Under the pieces are notes generated by a model. That model worked only from the letters and a program-made list of their open reading frames with translations, ran no database searches and was not told the origin of the DNA. From Lysobacter sp. CFH 32150 (GTDB lineage Bacteria > Pseudomonadota > Gammaproteobacteria > Xanthomonadales > Xanthomonadaceae): a DNA stretch of 64,000 nt. Each line of letters opens with the position of its first letter. Within the stretch, counting starts at the first letter, position 1. Location: assembly GCF_022758295.1 (NCBI RefSeq), contig NZ_JALDWJ010000002.1:186001-250000 (forward strand). The letters run 5' to 3'. The translations under genes and the position numbers were made by a program. Below are positions 26,111 to 34,792 of this stretch, one piece after another.

Positions 26111-28336
26111 TCAGAACTCGTAACGCACGCTCAGCGTGTACTGGCGCGGTGCGCCGTAGAAGCCTGTCCGCACGCCGAGTGTCGGCAGGACGTAGCCGGT
26201 AGTGCGGTATTCCTTGTCGGCCAGGTTGGTGCCCTGCAGCGACACCGTCCACGCATCGTTGGCCTTCCAGATGACGCCGGCGTTGACCAGGCCGTAGCCA
26301 TCCTGCGTGATCGGCGATACCGAGGTGCGCAACACCGGATCGAAGACGACTTCCGTGGTGGCTACGACATCGTCCTGCCAGGAATAGCCGACGCGCGCCG
26401 ACAGGCTGCCGGCACCGCCGAGGTCGGTCCGGTACTCCACGTTCAGTGCGCCGGACAATTCAGGGGCATTGGTGAATTCCTGCTGGTGGGCGATGTTGAA
26501 GCCCTTGAACAGGTACTCGTCGTACTGCGCATCCAGCCACGCAAGGTTGCCGGAGATCAGCCAGTGCTCCGTCGGCAGCCACTGGTACTCGGCCTCGAAG
26601 CCCTGCACCGTGCCGGCGCCCGCGTTGGTGAAATCACCGAAGAACGCGTCGTCGACGCCGTCGCCGTTGCTGTCGTAACCGGTGAAGATCGACAGCTGGA
26701 TGTCGTCGTACTTGTTGTGGAAATAGGCCAGGTTGAGGAACAGCCGCTGGTCGAACAGGCCCATCTTGGTGCCGACCTCGTAACTGTCGACCTGCTCGTC
26801 CTCGAACGGCTCCGCCGAGCGCGGCACCGCGGTGGCCTGCGCGCGGATGTTGAAGCCACCGGACTTGAAGCCGCGCGACGCCAGGCCGTAGACCATGATG
26901 TCGGGCGTGATCTGGTAGTCCAGCGAGATCTTCGGCGAGACATTCTTGAAGTTGATGGTCTTGTCGAAGTTGGCGGCAACGCTGATGGGATTGGTGTAAG
27001 TCGCGTCGCTGTAGCCGCGGTTCAACACCACCGCGTGCTTGTCCTCGTCGGTATACCGGGCACCGACGCTGAGTTCCAGCTTGTCGGTCAGGTTGAACGA
27101 CCAGTCGGCGTATGCAGCGACGCTTTCCGTGTAGACCGTGCCCTGGGTGTCGCCGAAGAGCAGGTTGAAGAAGTTGTTGAGCACCTGGCCACCGGCCTCG
27201 CCGTCGAAGGCGTAGATGCCGATCACGCCGCGGGAACGCCCGCCGGCATCGTAATTGACCTGGAACTCGTTGCTGACCTGCTCGTCACTGTAAAACGCCT
27301 TTACGTCGGCGATCTTGTTCTGCAGGGTGTCGAAGTCGATGTTGGTTTCGGTGTCCGATTCGCGCTTGGCCCAGATGTACTTGAAGTTCCAGTCCTCGCT
27401 GAAGCGATAGTTCACGGCCGCCGAGACGCCGAGCATTTCGGTGTCGTTGATGTTCGGCATGCCGTTGCGGACGTCGTAGCGATCGTCGAGCGGGAGCGTG
27501 CCCGGCACGAAGCGGTTCGGCGCCAGCATCTGGGCGCCGCGGACACCGGAAGTGTCGTCCATGTGATCGACTGCAAACTGCAGGTTCACGTCATCGGTTA
27601 CGTACGCGCCGATGTTGAAGCGGAAGGCCTTGATCTTCTTGTCGCTGACATCCTCGCCGGTGACGATGTTCTCGCCGAAGCCATCGCGATGCAGGTCGGC
27701 GACCGACAGGCGCGCGCGCAGGGCATCGTTTCCGCCGAGTCCACCACCGACCGCTGCCTTCAGGTCGCGCTGGCCGTAATTGCCGACCGTGACCTGGCCG
27801 TAGCCGTTGAATTCCGGCGACAGCGGCTTGGAGATGTACTTGATCGCGCCGCCGATGGTGTTCTTGCCGTAGAGCGTGCCCTGCGGACCGCGCAGCACTT
27901 CCACCCGATCGACGTCGAACACATCGAGCAACGCACCCTGCGGACGTGCGATGTAGACGTCGTCCATGTAGATGCCAACACCGGGATCGACGCCCCACAG
28001 CGGATCGGACTGGCCGACGCCACGGATATAAGCGGTGATGGTGCTGCTAGAACCACGCGCGGCGTAGATCGTCAGGTTGGGTACCTGCGCGTCGAGATCG
28101 CCCAGGTCCTCGACGTTGAGCTTGTCCAGCGCATCTGCGGTGAAGGCAGTGACGGCGACGGGGACTTCCTGCAGCGTCTCCTCCCGCTTGCGCGCGGTCA
28201 CAGTGACGACGTCGAGCGTCTTGGGTTCGGACTTGGTGGCGGCAGGTGCGGTGTCCTGCGCCAGTGCCAGCGGTGACCCCATCGCCGATGCGAGCAGCGC
28301 GGAACCGATCGCCAGACTCAGATGCTTGCGCCTCAT
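26111..28336 (-). CDS. TonB-dependent receptor
   Basis: A 741-residue outer-membrane receptor. The signal peptide ends near GSPLALAQ. A TonB-box-like segment and plug start follow (LDVVTVTARKREETLQEVPV, then ITAYIRGVGQSDP, YMDDVYIARPQGALLD and VEVLRGPQGTLYGKNTIGG). The barrel ends in the terminal phenylalanine of SVRYEF. AGGAGG lies 6 bases before the ATG at 28336; the upstream extension to 28465 has no conservation. It is divergent from the GntP permease gene across 161 bases, and the kinase gene follows it. Uptake of hydroxybutyrate oligomers is inferred from its neighbours. The plug family itself is often annotated as a siderophore-type receptor. Confidence 0.9.
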   Translation of the reverse strand: MRRKHLSLAIGSALLASAMGSPLALAQDTAPAATKSEPKTLDVVTVTARKREETLQEVPVAVTAFTADALDKLNVEDLGDLDAQVPNLTIYAARGSSSTITAYIRGVGQSDPLWGVDPGVGIYMDDVYIARPQGALLDVFDVDRVEVLRGPQGTLYGKNTIGGAIKYISKPLSPEFNGYGQVTVGNYGQRDLKAAVGGGLGGNDALRARLSVADLHRDGFGENIVTGEDVSDKKIKAFRFNIGAYVTDDVNLQFAVDHMDDTSGVRGAQMLAPNRFVPGTLPLDDRYDVRNGMPNINDTEMLGVSAAVNYRFSEDWNFKYIWAKRESDTETNIDFDTLQNKIADVKAFYSDEQVSNEFQVNYDAGGRSRGVIGIYAFDGEAGGQVLNNFFNLLFGDTQGTVYTESVAAYADWSFNLTDKLELSVGARYTDEDKHAVVLNRGYSDATYTNPISVAANFDKTINFKNVSPKISLDYQITPDIMVYGLASRGFKSGGFNIRAQATAVPRSAEPFEDEQVDSYEVGTKMGLFDQRLFLNLAYFHNKYDDIQLSIFTGYDSNGDGVDDAFFGDFTNAGAGTVQGFEAEYQWLPTEHWLISGNLAWLDAQYDEYLFKGFNIAHQQEFTNAPELSGALNVEYRTDLGGAGSLSARVGYSWQDDVVATTEVVFDPVLRTSVSPITQDGYGLVNAGVIWKANDAWTVSLQGTNLADKEYRTTGYVLPTLGVRTGFYGAPRQYTLSVRYEF

Positions 28337-28416
28337 TACGTCCCTCCTGCGGGTATGTCTTGCCAGCGGCCCCCTGCCGCCATTGCCCGCAAGGCTAGGG
28401 CCGCCCCGCTGCGGGT

Positions 28417-28436
28417 GGCATCGTACCTTCGGACAA
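28417..28436 (+). promoter_or_regulatory. Shared regulatory box, copy B (before the GntP permease)
   Basis: GGCATCGTACCTTCGGACAA matches the box at 19757 at 17 of 20 positions, in the same orientation and at nearly the same distance from the next ATG. It sits in the divergent promoter region of the receptor and the permease and could control both. Confidence 0.6.
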
Positions 28437-28497
28437 TGGGCCGCGTGACCCTGCATTCCCGACACTCGCGGCCTGGGGATCGCCGTGGAGCGAAGGA

Positions 28498-29901
28498 ATG
28501 TCCTTTCTGATCGTGTTGGCCGCGCTGTGCTTTCTGATGCTGGTGGCCTACCGCGGCTACAGCGTCATCCTGTTCGCGCCGGTCGCCGCGCTCGGTGCGG
28601 TGCTGCTGACCGATCCCTCGCTGGTTGCGCCGATGTTCACCGGCCTGTTCATGGACAAGATGGTCGGCTTCCTCAAGCTGTACTTCCCGGTGTTCCTGCT
28701 CGGCGCGATCTTCGGCAAGCTGATCGAGATCTCGGGTTTCTCCAAGGCGATCGTCGCCGCCACCATCCGGTTGTTCGGTGCCGGCCGCGCAATGCTGTCG
28801 ATCGTCGTGGTTTGCGCGGTGCTCACTTACGGCGGCGTGTCGCTATTCGTCGTGGTCTTCGCGGTCTATCCGTTCGCGGCAGAATTGTTCCGCCAGAGCG
28901 ACATCCCCAAGCGCCTGATCCCCGGCACCATCGCGCTCGGCGCGTTCACCTTCACCATGGACTCGCTGCCAGGCACGCCGCAAATCCAGAACATCATCCC
29001 CACCGCATTCTTCGGCACCGATTCCTGGGCCGCGCCGATCCTCGGCACGGTCGGTGGCGTCTTCATCCTGATCCTGGGTCTGGCCTACCTCGAATGGCGC
29101 CGACGCAAGGCCGCCGCAAACGGCGAAGGCTATGGCGATCCCTCGACGCTGCTCAACGAACCGGCCGTGTTTGCCGGCGGTGCACTGGCCAATCCATTCG
29201 TCGCGATCCTGCCGTTGGTGCTGGTCGGCGTTGCCAACAAACTGCTGACCACATGGATTCCACGCGTCTACGGCAGTAGTCATGAATTCGTGCCGGCGGT
29301 GATGGGAAACGCCACGCCGGTAGTGCAGGAAGTGTCGAAAGTCGCTGCGATCTGGGCCGTCGAAGGCGCGTTGCTGGTCGGCATCGCCACCGTGCTGGCC
29401 TTCGCATGGAAACCGGTGATGGCGAGTTTCGCCGACGGCACCCGCCATGCCATCGGCGGAGCCCTGCTCGCTTCGATGAACACCGCATCGGAATATGGTT
29501 TTGGCGCGGTGATCGCCGCCTTACCAGGCTTCCTCGTCGTCGCGAACGCGCTAAGTGCCATCCCCAATCCGCTGGTCAACGAGGCAATCACCGTCACCGC
29601 GCTCGCCGGCATCACCGGCTCGGCGTCCGGCGGGATGAGCATCGCGCTCGCAGCGATGTCGGAAACTTTCATCGCCAATGCACAGGCCGCAGGGATCTCG
29701 ATGGAAGTGCTGCATCGCATCGCATCGATGGCGTCCGGCGGTATGGATACCTTGCCGCACAACGGCGCGGTGATCACCCTGCTCGCCGTTACCGGCCTCA
29801 CCCATCGCCAGGCCTACAAAGACATCTTCGCGATCACCGTGATCAAGACGCTGGCGGTGTTCGTGGTGATCGGCGTGTTCTACGGCACCGGCCTGGTTTG
29901 A
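28498..29901 (+). CDS. GntP-family permease, candidate 3-hydroxybutyrate transporter
   Basis: A 467-residue inner-membrane transporter with about 12 hydrophobic segments. Family features include PVFLLGAIFGKLIEISGFSK, LTYGGVSLFVVVFAVYPFAA, FTMDSLPGTPQIQNIIPT and MASGGMDTLPHNGAVITLLA. GntP-family members move gluconate and other small hydroxy acids. Some are the usual neighbours of 3-hydroxybutyrate dehydrogenase, which fits this locus. GGAG about 10 bases before the ATG supports the start. Expression is probably under the same control as bdhA because of the shared upstream box. Confidence 0.9.
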   Translation: MSFLIVLAALCFLMLVAYRGYSVILFAPVAALGAVLLTDPSLVAPMFTGLFMDKMVGFLKLYFPVFLLGAIFGKLIEISGFSKAIVAATIRLFGAGRAMLSIVVVCAVLTYGGVSLFVVVFAVYPFAAELFRQSDIPKRLIPGTIALGAFTFTMDSLPGTPQIQNIIPTAFFGTDSWAAPILGTVGGVFILILGLAYLEWRRRKAAANGEGYGDPSTLLNEPAVFAGGALANPFVAILPLVLVGVANKLLTTWIPRVYGSSHEFVPAVMGNATPVVQEVSKVAAIWAVEGALLVGIATVLAFAWKPVMASFADGTRHAIGGALLASMNTASEYGFGAVIAALPGFLVVANALSAIPNPLVNEAITVTALAGITGSASGGMSIALAAMSETFIANAQAAGISMEVLHRIASMASGGMDTLPHNGAVITLLAVTGLTHRQAYKDIFAITVIKTLAVFVVIGVFYGTGLV

Positions 29902-29907
29902 ACGACG

Positions 29908-30669
29908 CTATGGTGATGCGCCCTTGAGCCGGGTCAACATCGGCTCGACCAGGTCCATCGGCAGCGGGAACACGATGGTGGAGCTCTTCTCGCCGGCGAT
30001 CTCGGTCAAGGTCTGCAGGTAACGCAGCTGGATCGCGCGCGGGTCGGCACCGAGCAGCTTGGCGGCCTCGACCAGTTTCTCGGCAGCCTGCAGCTCGCCC
30101 TCAGCGTGGATCACCTTGGCGCGACGCACGCGCTCGGCTTCGGCTTGCTTGGCGATCGCGCGCACCATGGTTTCGTTGAGGTCGATGTGCTTGATCTCGA
30201 CATTGGCGACCTTGATACCCCATGCATCGGTTTGCGCATCGAGGATGGTGCGGACATCGTCGTTGAGCTTGTCGCGCTCGGCCAGCATTTCGTCGAGTTC
30301 GTGCTTGCCGAGCACGGAACGCAACGTGGTCTGGGCGAGCTGGCTGGTGGCTTCGTAGAAGTGCTCGACGTTGATGATCGCTTTCTGCGGGTCGACCACG
30401 CGGAAGTAGACCACCGCATTGACCTTCACCGAGACGTTATCCCGAGAAATCACGTCCTGCGGCGGCACGTCCATCACGATGGTGCGCAGATCGACGCGTA
30501 CCATCTGCTGCACGATCGGGATCAGGATGATGAGCCCCGGCCCCTTGACCTTCCAGAAGCGGCCGAGCTGGAACACCACGCCGCGCTCGTACTCGCGCAG
30601 GATCTTGATCGCAGTGGCCAGTAACACCAGCGCAATCAGTAGTACCGGGAAGTACACGATGATGCCCAT
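29908..30669 (-). CDS. Slipin family SPFH-domain protein
   Basis: A 253-residue stomatin/slipin protein: one N-terminal membrane helix ([20 protein letters not shown]) followed by an SPFH domain ([40 protein letters not shown]) and a C-terminal coiled coil ([20 protein letters not shown]). It should form large oligomers in the inner membrane. It is encoded 2 bases after the NfeD-type protease gene. This pairing is widespread, and the protease is thought to process the C-terminal region of its slipin partner. Confidence 0.95.
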   Translation of the reverse strand: MGIIVYFPVLLIALVLLATAIKILREYERGVVFQLGRFWKVKGPGLIILIPIVQQMVRVDLRTIVMDVPPQDVISRDNVSVKVNAVVYFRVVDPQKAIINVEHFYEATSQLAQTTLRSVLGKHELDEMLAERDKLNDDVRTILDAQTDAWGIKVANVEIKHIDLNETMVRAIAKQAEAERVRRAKVIHAEGELQAAEKLVEAAKLLGADPRAIQLRYLQTLTEIAGEKSSTIVFPLPMDLVEPMLTRLKGASP

Positions 30670-30671
30670 GG

Positions 30672-32105
30672 CTAGACTCCCTTAGCTTCGTTGACCGGGG
30701 TGACGCGCAATACCAGGCCATCCAGCGCCTGCACGCGCACCGGCTGGCCGCGGCGCACCGGCGCGGGCGATTCGGCCTGCCAGAGTTCGCCGCGAATCTG
30801 CACCTGGCCGCGACCATCAAAATCGCGCATGGCGATGGCGATATGTCCGACCAATTCCTCGACACCAGTCACCACCGGGCGCCGACGGGCGCGCGCCGCC
30901 AGCCAGATTGTGGTCGTGAACACCAGAGCGCTGGCCACGCCGATACCGACGATGAGCTGTCCAGGCACACCGAAACCCGGCACTTCGGTGTCGAACAGGA
31001 TCAGCGAGCCGACGATCAACGCGACCAGCCCACCGATTCCGAGCGAACCGAAGCTGGGCATCGCGATTTCTGCCGTCATCAAGGCGACACCGAGCACGAT
31101 CAACGCGACACCGGCGTAATTGACCGGCAACACCTGTAATGCGTACAGCGCCATCAGCAGACTGATCGCGCCAACCACTCCAGGGAAGACAGCGCCAGGG
31201 CTGTAGCCTTCGAATAGCAGGCCGTACAAGCCCACCAGCAGAAGCAGATAGGCGACCGTCGGTTCGGTAATCACTGCCAGCAGCTTGAAGCGCCAGTCGG
31301 GCGCGACGGCGACCACGGATCGAGCAGCCGTCGCAAGGACCACATCGCCTTTGCGCAACTTGACCTTACGGCCATTGGCTTGGCGCAAGAGCGAGTCGAT
31401 GTTGTCGGCGATGATCTCAACCACTTTCTGCAACTGCGCCTGGGCGGCTGTCAGGGTCGCGGCATCGCGCACCGCGGCCTCAGCGAAGTCGGCATTGCGG
31501 CCACGCAGTTCCGCAAGGCTGCGCAGGTAGGCGACCGAGTCGTTGATCGCCTTGTGCATCATTGCGTTATCGTCGCGCGGTGTGTCCTTGCGCTTGCCGT
31601 CGGCTTTGCCGTCGTCCTTATTCGGCGTCTCGTCTTCCTTCTTCGGCGCGGTGCCCGGTGCGGACCCGGGACCAGGCCCACCCAGCGCCACCGGTGTCGC
31701 TGCGCCCAACGACGTGGCTGGTGCCATCGCCGCCAGATGGCAGGCATAGACGATGTAGGTGCCGGCGCTGGCGGCACGCGCGCCTTGTGGTGCAACCCAC
31801 GCGATCACCGGCACTTCGGAGGCCAGGATGGCGCGGTTGATGTCGCGAGTGGCGGCATCGAGTCCGCCTGGAGTGTCGATGCGCAGCACCACCGCAGGCG
31901 CGTGCTCGGCGGCTGCACGTTTGAGGCCACGCTGGATGTAATCGCGCGTAGCCGGACCAATGCCGCCTTCGATTTCCAGCAGGATCACGGGTGCCACACC
32001 GTCGGGCTTGGCACCCGCGGTCTGCGATGCAGGCGGCGTCGCCGGCAATGCAGCGGCCAGCATCAACCCGCAAGCCAACAACAACGCTTGTCCGTCCAGC
32101 CTCAT
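30672..32105 (-). CDS. NfeD-family membrane serine protease, slipin partner
   Basis: A 477-residue long-form NfeD protein. A signal peptide is followed by a ClpP-like protease domain ([20 protein letters not shown], then [20 protein letters not shown] with the catalytic Ser-Ala-Gly, and a basic/acidic linker near residues 150-175). Several membrane helices follow ([20 protein letters not shown]), then a C-terminal OB-fold domain ([20 protein letters not shown]). GAGGGG lies 6 bases before the ATG at 32105. A GTG two codons earlier is an alternative. It probably acts with the slipin in membrane-protein quality control. Confidence 0.93.
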   Translation of the reverse strand: MRLDGQALLLACGLMLAAALPATPPASQTAGAKPDGVAPVILLEIEGGIGPATRDYIQRGLKRAAAEHAPAVVLRIDTPGGLDAATRDINRAILASEVPVIAWVAPQGARAASAGTYIVYACHLAAMAPATSLGAATPVALGGPGPGSAPGTAPKKEDETPNKDDGKADGKRKDTPRDDNAMMHKAINDSVAYLRSLAELRGRNADFAEAAVRDAATLTAAQAQLQKVVEIIADNIDSLLRQANGRKVKLRKGDVVLATAARSVVAVAPDWRFKLLAVITEPTVAYLLLLVGLYGLLFEGYSPGAVFPGVVGAISLLMALYALQVLPVNYAGVALIVLGVALMTAEIAMPSFGSLGIGGLVALIVGSLILFDTEVPGFGVPGQLIVGIGVASALVFTTTIWLAARARRRPVVTGVEELVGHIAIAMRDFDGRGQVQIRGELWQAESPAPVRRGQPVRVQALDGLVLRVTPVNEAKGV

Positions 32106-32193
32106 GACCACCCCTCGGGGTGATGCGACGCGAACCGCTTGGAGTTTCAGTTAACTCCAGTATTCGTAAAGGAAGTGGTAAGACGCCACTTCC

Positions 32194-32991
32194 CTACGCC
32201 AGCGTAAACGCATCCCCGTCCAGCATGGCCGGAAAACGCTCGCGATGGGCCAGCAGTTCGGCGGCGGGAAGCGTGGTGGTCGTGACCAGTTCTTCGTCGG
32301 TGGATTCGCTGAGCGGGTGGCCGAGGAAATCGATCACGGCGCTGTCGCCGGCGTAATGCAGGCCATTGCCGTCGGTGCCGACGCGGTTGAGGCCGGCGAC
32401 GAAGCACAGGTTTTCGATGGCGCGGGCGCGCAGCAGCGTCTTCCACGGATACGCGCGTGCCGACGGCCAATTGGCGACGTAGATCAGCAGGTCGTAATCG
32501 AGGCCGCCCTTGCGTTCGACATCGTAGCGATTGCGCGAATACACCGGGAAGCGCAGGTCGTAGCAGACCAGCGGGCAGATGCGCCAACCCTTCCATTCGA
32601 CCGTCAGGCGGTCGCGCCCTGCGGCGTAACGCTCGTGTTCCTTCGCATAGCGGAACAGATGGCGCTTGTCGTAATGCTTCAACGCGCCATCAGGCGTGGC
32701 GAAAAACAATCGGTTGAAGACACTCTCGTCGGTGCGGATCTGGACGCTGCCGGTGATCGCCGCATTGAGTTTGCGCGACTGCTCGCGCAGCCAGGCGACG
32801 GTTGGACCGTCCATGCTTTCGGCCTGCGAGATCGCGTCATTGCTGAAGCCGCTGGTGAAGGTTTCCGGCAGCACGATCAGGTCGGTGGTGCCGTGCAGCG
32901 GTGCGATCAGGTGGCCGTAATAGTCGCGGTTGCCGGCTGGATCGTGCCAGCGGGTGTCGCCTTGGACGAGGGAAATACGCAGGTTGTTCAT
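32194..32991 (-). CDS. Omega-amidase / carbon-nitrogen hydrolase
   Basis: A 265-residue nitrilase-superfamily enzyme with a complete catalytic triad: Glu43 in IVLPETF, Lys109 in HYDKRHLF and Cys143 in CPLVCYDLRFP. Length and motifs fit the YafV/Nit2 group, which hydrolyses 2-oxoglutaramate and 2-oxosuccinamate. A methionine-type aminotransferase is encoded just upstream on the same strand. Together they would run a glutamine-dependent transamination that is pulled forward by amidase action, as described in methionine salvage. The two are separated by a hairpin repeat, so they may not share one transcript. Confidence 0.92.
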   Translation of the reverse strand: MNNLRISLVQGDTRWHDPAGNRDYYGHLIAPLHGTTDLIVLPETFTSGFSNDAISQAESMDGPTVAWLREQSRKLNAAITGSVQIRTDESVFNRLFFATPDGALKHYDKRHLFRYAKEHERYAAGRDRLTVEWKGWRICPLVCYDLRFPVYSRNRYDVERKGGLDYDLLIYVANWPSARAYPWKTLLRARAIENLCFVAGLNRVGTDGNGLHYAGDSAVIDFLGHPLSESTDEELVTTTTLPAAELLAHRERFPAMLDGDAFTLA

Positions 32992-33020
32992 AAAGTCCCA
33001 GTTCTTTCCTTTTCGTTCTT

Positions 33021-33079
33021 TGTGGGAGCGACGTAAGTCGCGATGTGACCTGATGATCGCGACTTACGTCGCTCCCACA
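33021..33079. repeat. REP-like inverted repeat
   Basis: Two perfect 24-base arms (33021-33044 and 33056-33079) flank an 11-base loop. The arms begin TGTGGGAGCGACGTAAGTCG. Elements beginning TGTGGGAGCGAC are dispersed in many Xanthomonadales and Pseudomonas genomes. It lies between the aminotransferase and the omega-amidase genes. Confidence 0.85.
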
Positions 33080-33092
33080 AATGCAGCCACAT

Positions 33093-34238
33093 TCACAATT
33101 TCTGCAGGCGTTCGATCGCAGCGTCGAGCGTCGACGGATTCTTGGCGAAGCACAGTCGCGCCAGGCGCTGGCCCTGAGGTGGGGTCTCGTAGAACGGCGA
33201 CAACGGGATCGCAGCGACGCCTTTTTCGGTGGTCAGCCAGCGACAGAACGCGAGGTCGTCGAGGTCGCTCACGGAGGAATAATCGACGAGCTGGAAATAA
33301 CCGCCCGGCACCAGCAATGGCTTGAGCTTCGTCGTCAGCAACTGTTCGCGGAAATGGTCGCGCTTGGCTTCGTAGAACGCGCCGAGCTGTTCGTAGTGCT
33401 CAGGCTCCTGCTCGATCATCGCCGCGAACGCGTGCTGCGCCGGGGCGAAACTGCAGAAGGTGTTGTACTGGTGCACTTTGCGGAATTCGGCGGACAACGC
33501 CGGTGGCGCGATGCAATAGCCGATCTTCCAGCCGGTGCAGTGGTAGGTCTTGCCGAAGCTGGAGATGACGAAGGCGCGCTCGCGCAGTTCGGGATAGCGC
33601 AACACCGATTCGTGACGGGCACCATCAAACACGATGTGCTCGTAGACTTCATCCGAGAGCAGCCAGATCTTCGTATCGCGGAGCAGATCAGCGACCACGG
33701 CCATATCGTCTGCGCCGAGCATCGCACCGGACGGGTTGTGCGGGCTGTTGATCATCAACACCCGCGTCCTGGGCGTGATCGCGGCGCGGACCCTGTCCCA
33801 GTCGGGGGCGAAGGTCTGCGGATCGAGCGGCACATGCACCGCCTTCGCACCGGCCAGGTCGATCGCCGGTTCGTAGCAGTCGTAGCAGGGATCGAGGACG
33901 ATCACTTCCTCGCCCGGATGCACCACCGCGTGGATGGCATCGAAGATCGCTTCCGAGGCGCCCGAGGTTACCGTGACCTCGCTATCGGCATCCGGTCGAT
34001 AGCCATAGCAACGCTCGGTCTTGGCGGCGATGGCCTGGCGCAGCGCGGGAATGCCGGTCATCGGCGCGTACTGGTTGTGACCGGCACGCATGGCCTTGTC
34101 GAGCTCTTCGACCAGCCGATCCGGCACGGCGAAATCGGGAAACCCCTGGCCGAGATTGACGGCTTTGTGTTCCAGCGCGAGCTGGGACATGACGGTGAAA
34201 ATGGTGGTGCCGACTTTGGGCAGCTTGGTCAGGGGCAT
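33093..34238 (-). CDS. Methionine aminotransferase (YbdL-like, class I/II)
   Basis: A 381-residue PLP enzyme of the class I/II aminotransferases. Visible motifs are VNLGQGFPDFAVPDRLVEEL, QYAPMTGIPALRQAIA, VTVTSGASEAIFDAIHAVVH, NSPHNPSGA, and the PLP lysine region ISSFGKTYHCTGWKIGY. This set matches the methionine/kynurenine-glutamine K group including E. coli YbdL. The ATG at 34238 starts at the conserved LTKLPKVGTTIF; a longer frame to 34328 is not conserved. It stands next to the omega-amidase gene, which supports a glutamine transaminase role. It is divergent from a DUF3293 gene. Confidence 0.93.
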   Translation of the reverse strand: MPLTKLPKVGTTIFTVMSQLALEHKAVNLGQGFPDFAVPDRLVEELDKAMRAGHNQYAPMTGIPALRQAIAAKTERCYGYRPDADSEVTVTSGASEAIFDAIHAVVHPGEEVIVLDPCYDCYEPAIDLAGAKAVHVPLDPQTFAPDWDRVRAAITPRTRVLMINSPHNPSGAMLGADDMAVVADLLRDTKIWLLSDEVYEHIVFDGARHESVLRYPELRERAFVISSFGKTYHCTGWKIGYCIAPPALSAEFRKVHQYNTFCSFAPAQHAFAAMIEQEPEHYEQLGAFYEAKRDHFREQLLTTKLKPLLVPGGYFQLVDYSSVSDLDDLAFCRWLTTEKGVAAIPLSPFYETPPQGQRLARLCFAKNPSTLDAAIERLQKL

Positions 34239-34296
34239 CGGAAGTGGGGGAGCCGGTACAATGGCGACTTTGTAGCATGGATGCAGGCCACGCTTC

Positions 34297-34773
34297 GTGA
34301 CCCCCAGTGACTTCGACGATGCCCGCATCGTCGCGCTAATGCAGGCTTATCTGGACGCCGACTACCGCTGGGAGCGCGACGGCCATTGGCATGCGCTGCA
34401 AATCGGTGCACCCGCACCGGATTTGGAATCCGCGTTCCCGGAAGGCACCTCGTTCGGATTGTTGTCGGCGTGGAACCCCTATTCGGTGGAGCGCCCAGAA
34501 CACACCAATCGCCTGGCCGACGAATCGCTCAACGCAGCGCTGCTCGCCAGTGGCGCGCCGTTCCGCCCCGCGTTTTCCTCGGCCCGCAACCGCACCTGGC
34601 GCGAGCCGAGTTGGCTGGTCGTGGGCATACCTGCGGCCGATTTCGATGCGATGGCGCGGCGTTTCGGTCAACTCGCCACGCTGTACTGGCGGCGTGGCGA
34701 GCCAGCGCGCCTGCGCGCGTACCGCGTGCGGCCTGCTGCGGCGAGTTCAGATTGCGTTGACTGGGTAGGCTGA
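34297..34773 (+). CDS. DUF3293 family protein
   Basis: A 158-residue cytoplasmic protein matching DUF3293: GTSFGLLSAWNPYSVERPEH with TNRLADESLNAALLASGAPF and then EPSWLVVGIPAADFDAMARR. The function of this family is unknown. The start is taken as GTG at 34297 because no in-frame ATG is available before the conserved region. Fifty-eight bases separate it from the divergent aminotransferase gene. Confidence 0.85.
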   Translation: MTPSDFDDARIVALMQAYLDADYRWERDGHWHALQIGAPAPDLESAFPEGTSFGLLSAWNPYSVERPEHTNRLADESLNAALLASGAPFRPAFSSARNRTWREPSWLVVGIPAADFDAMARRFGQLATLYWRRGEPARLRAYRVRPAAASSDCVDWVG

Positions 34774-34792
34774 GTGCCCGTCATCAGCCGAT

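Noticed and set aside
26099-28276. A 725-residue rightward open frame
   Set aside because: It is antisense to the second TonB receptor gene. Its translation is a Val/Asp/Arg-rich string typical of the complement of high-GC genes.
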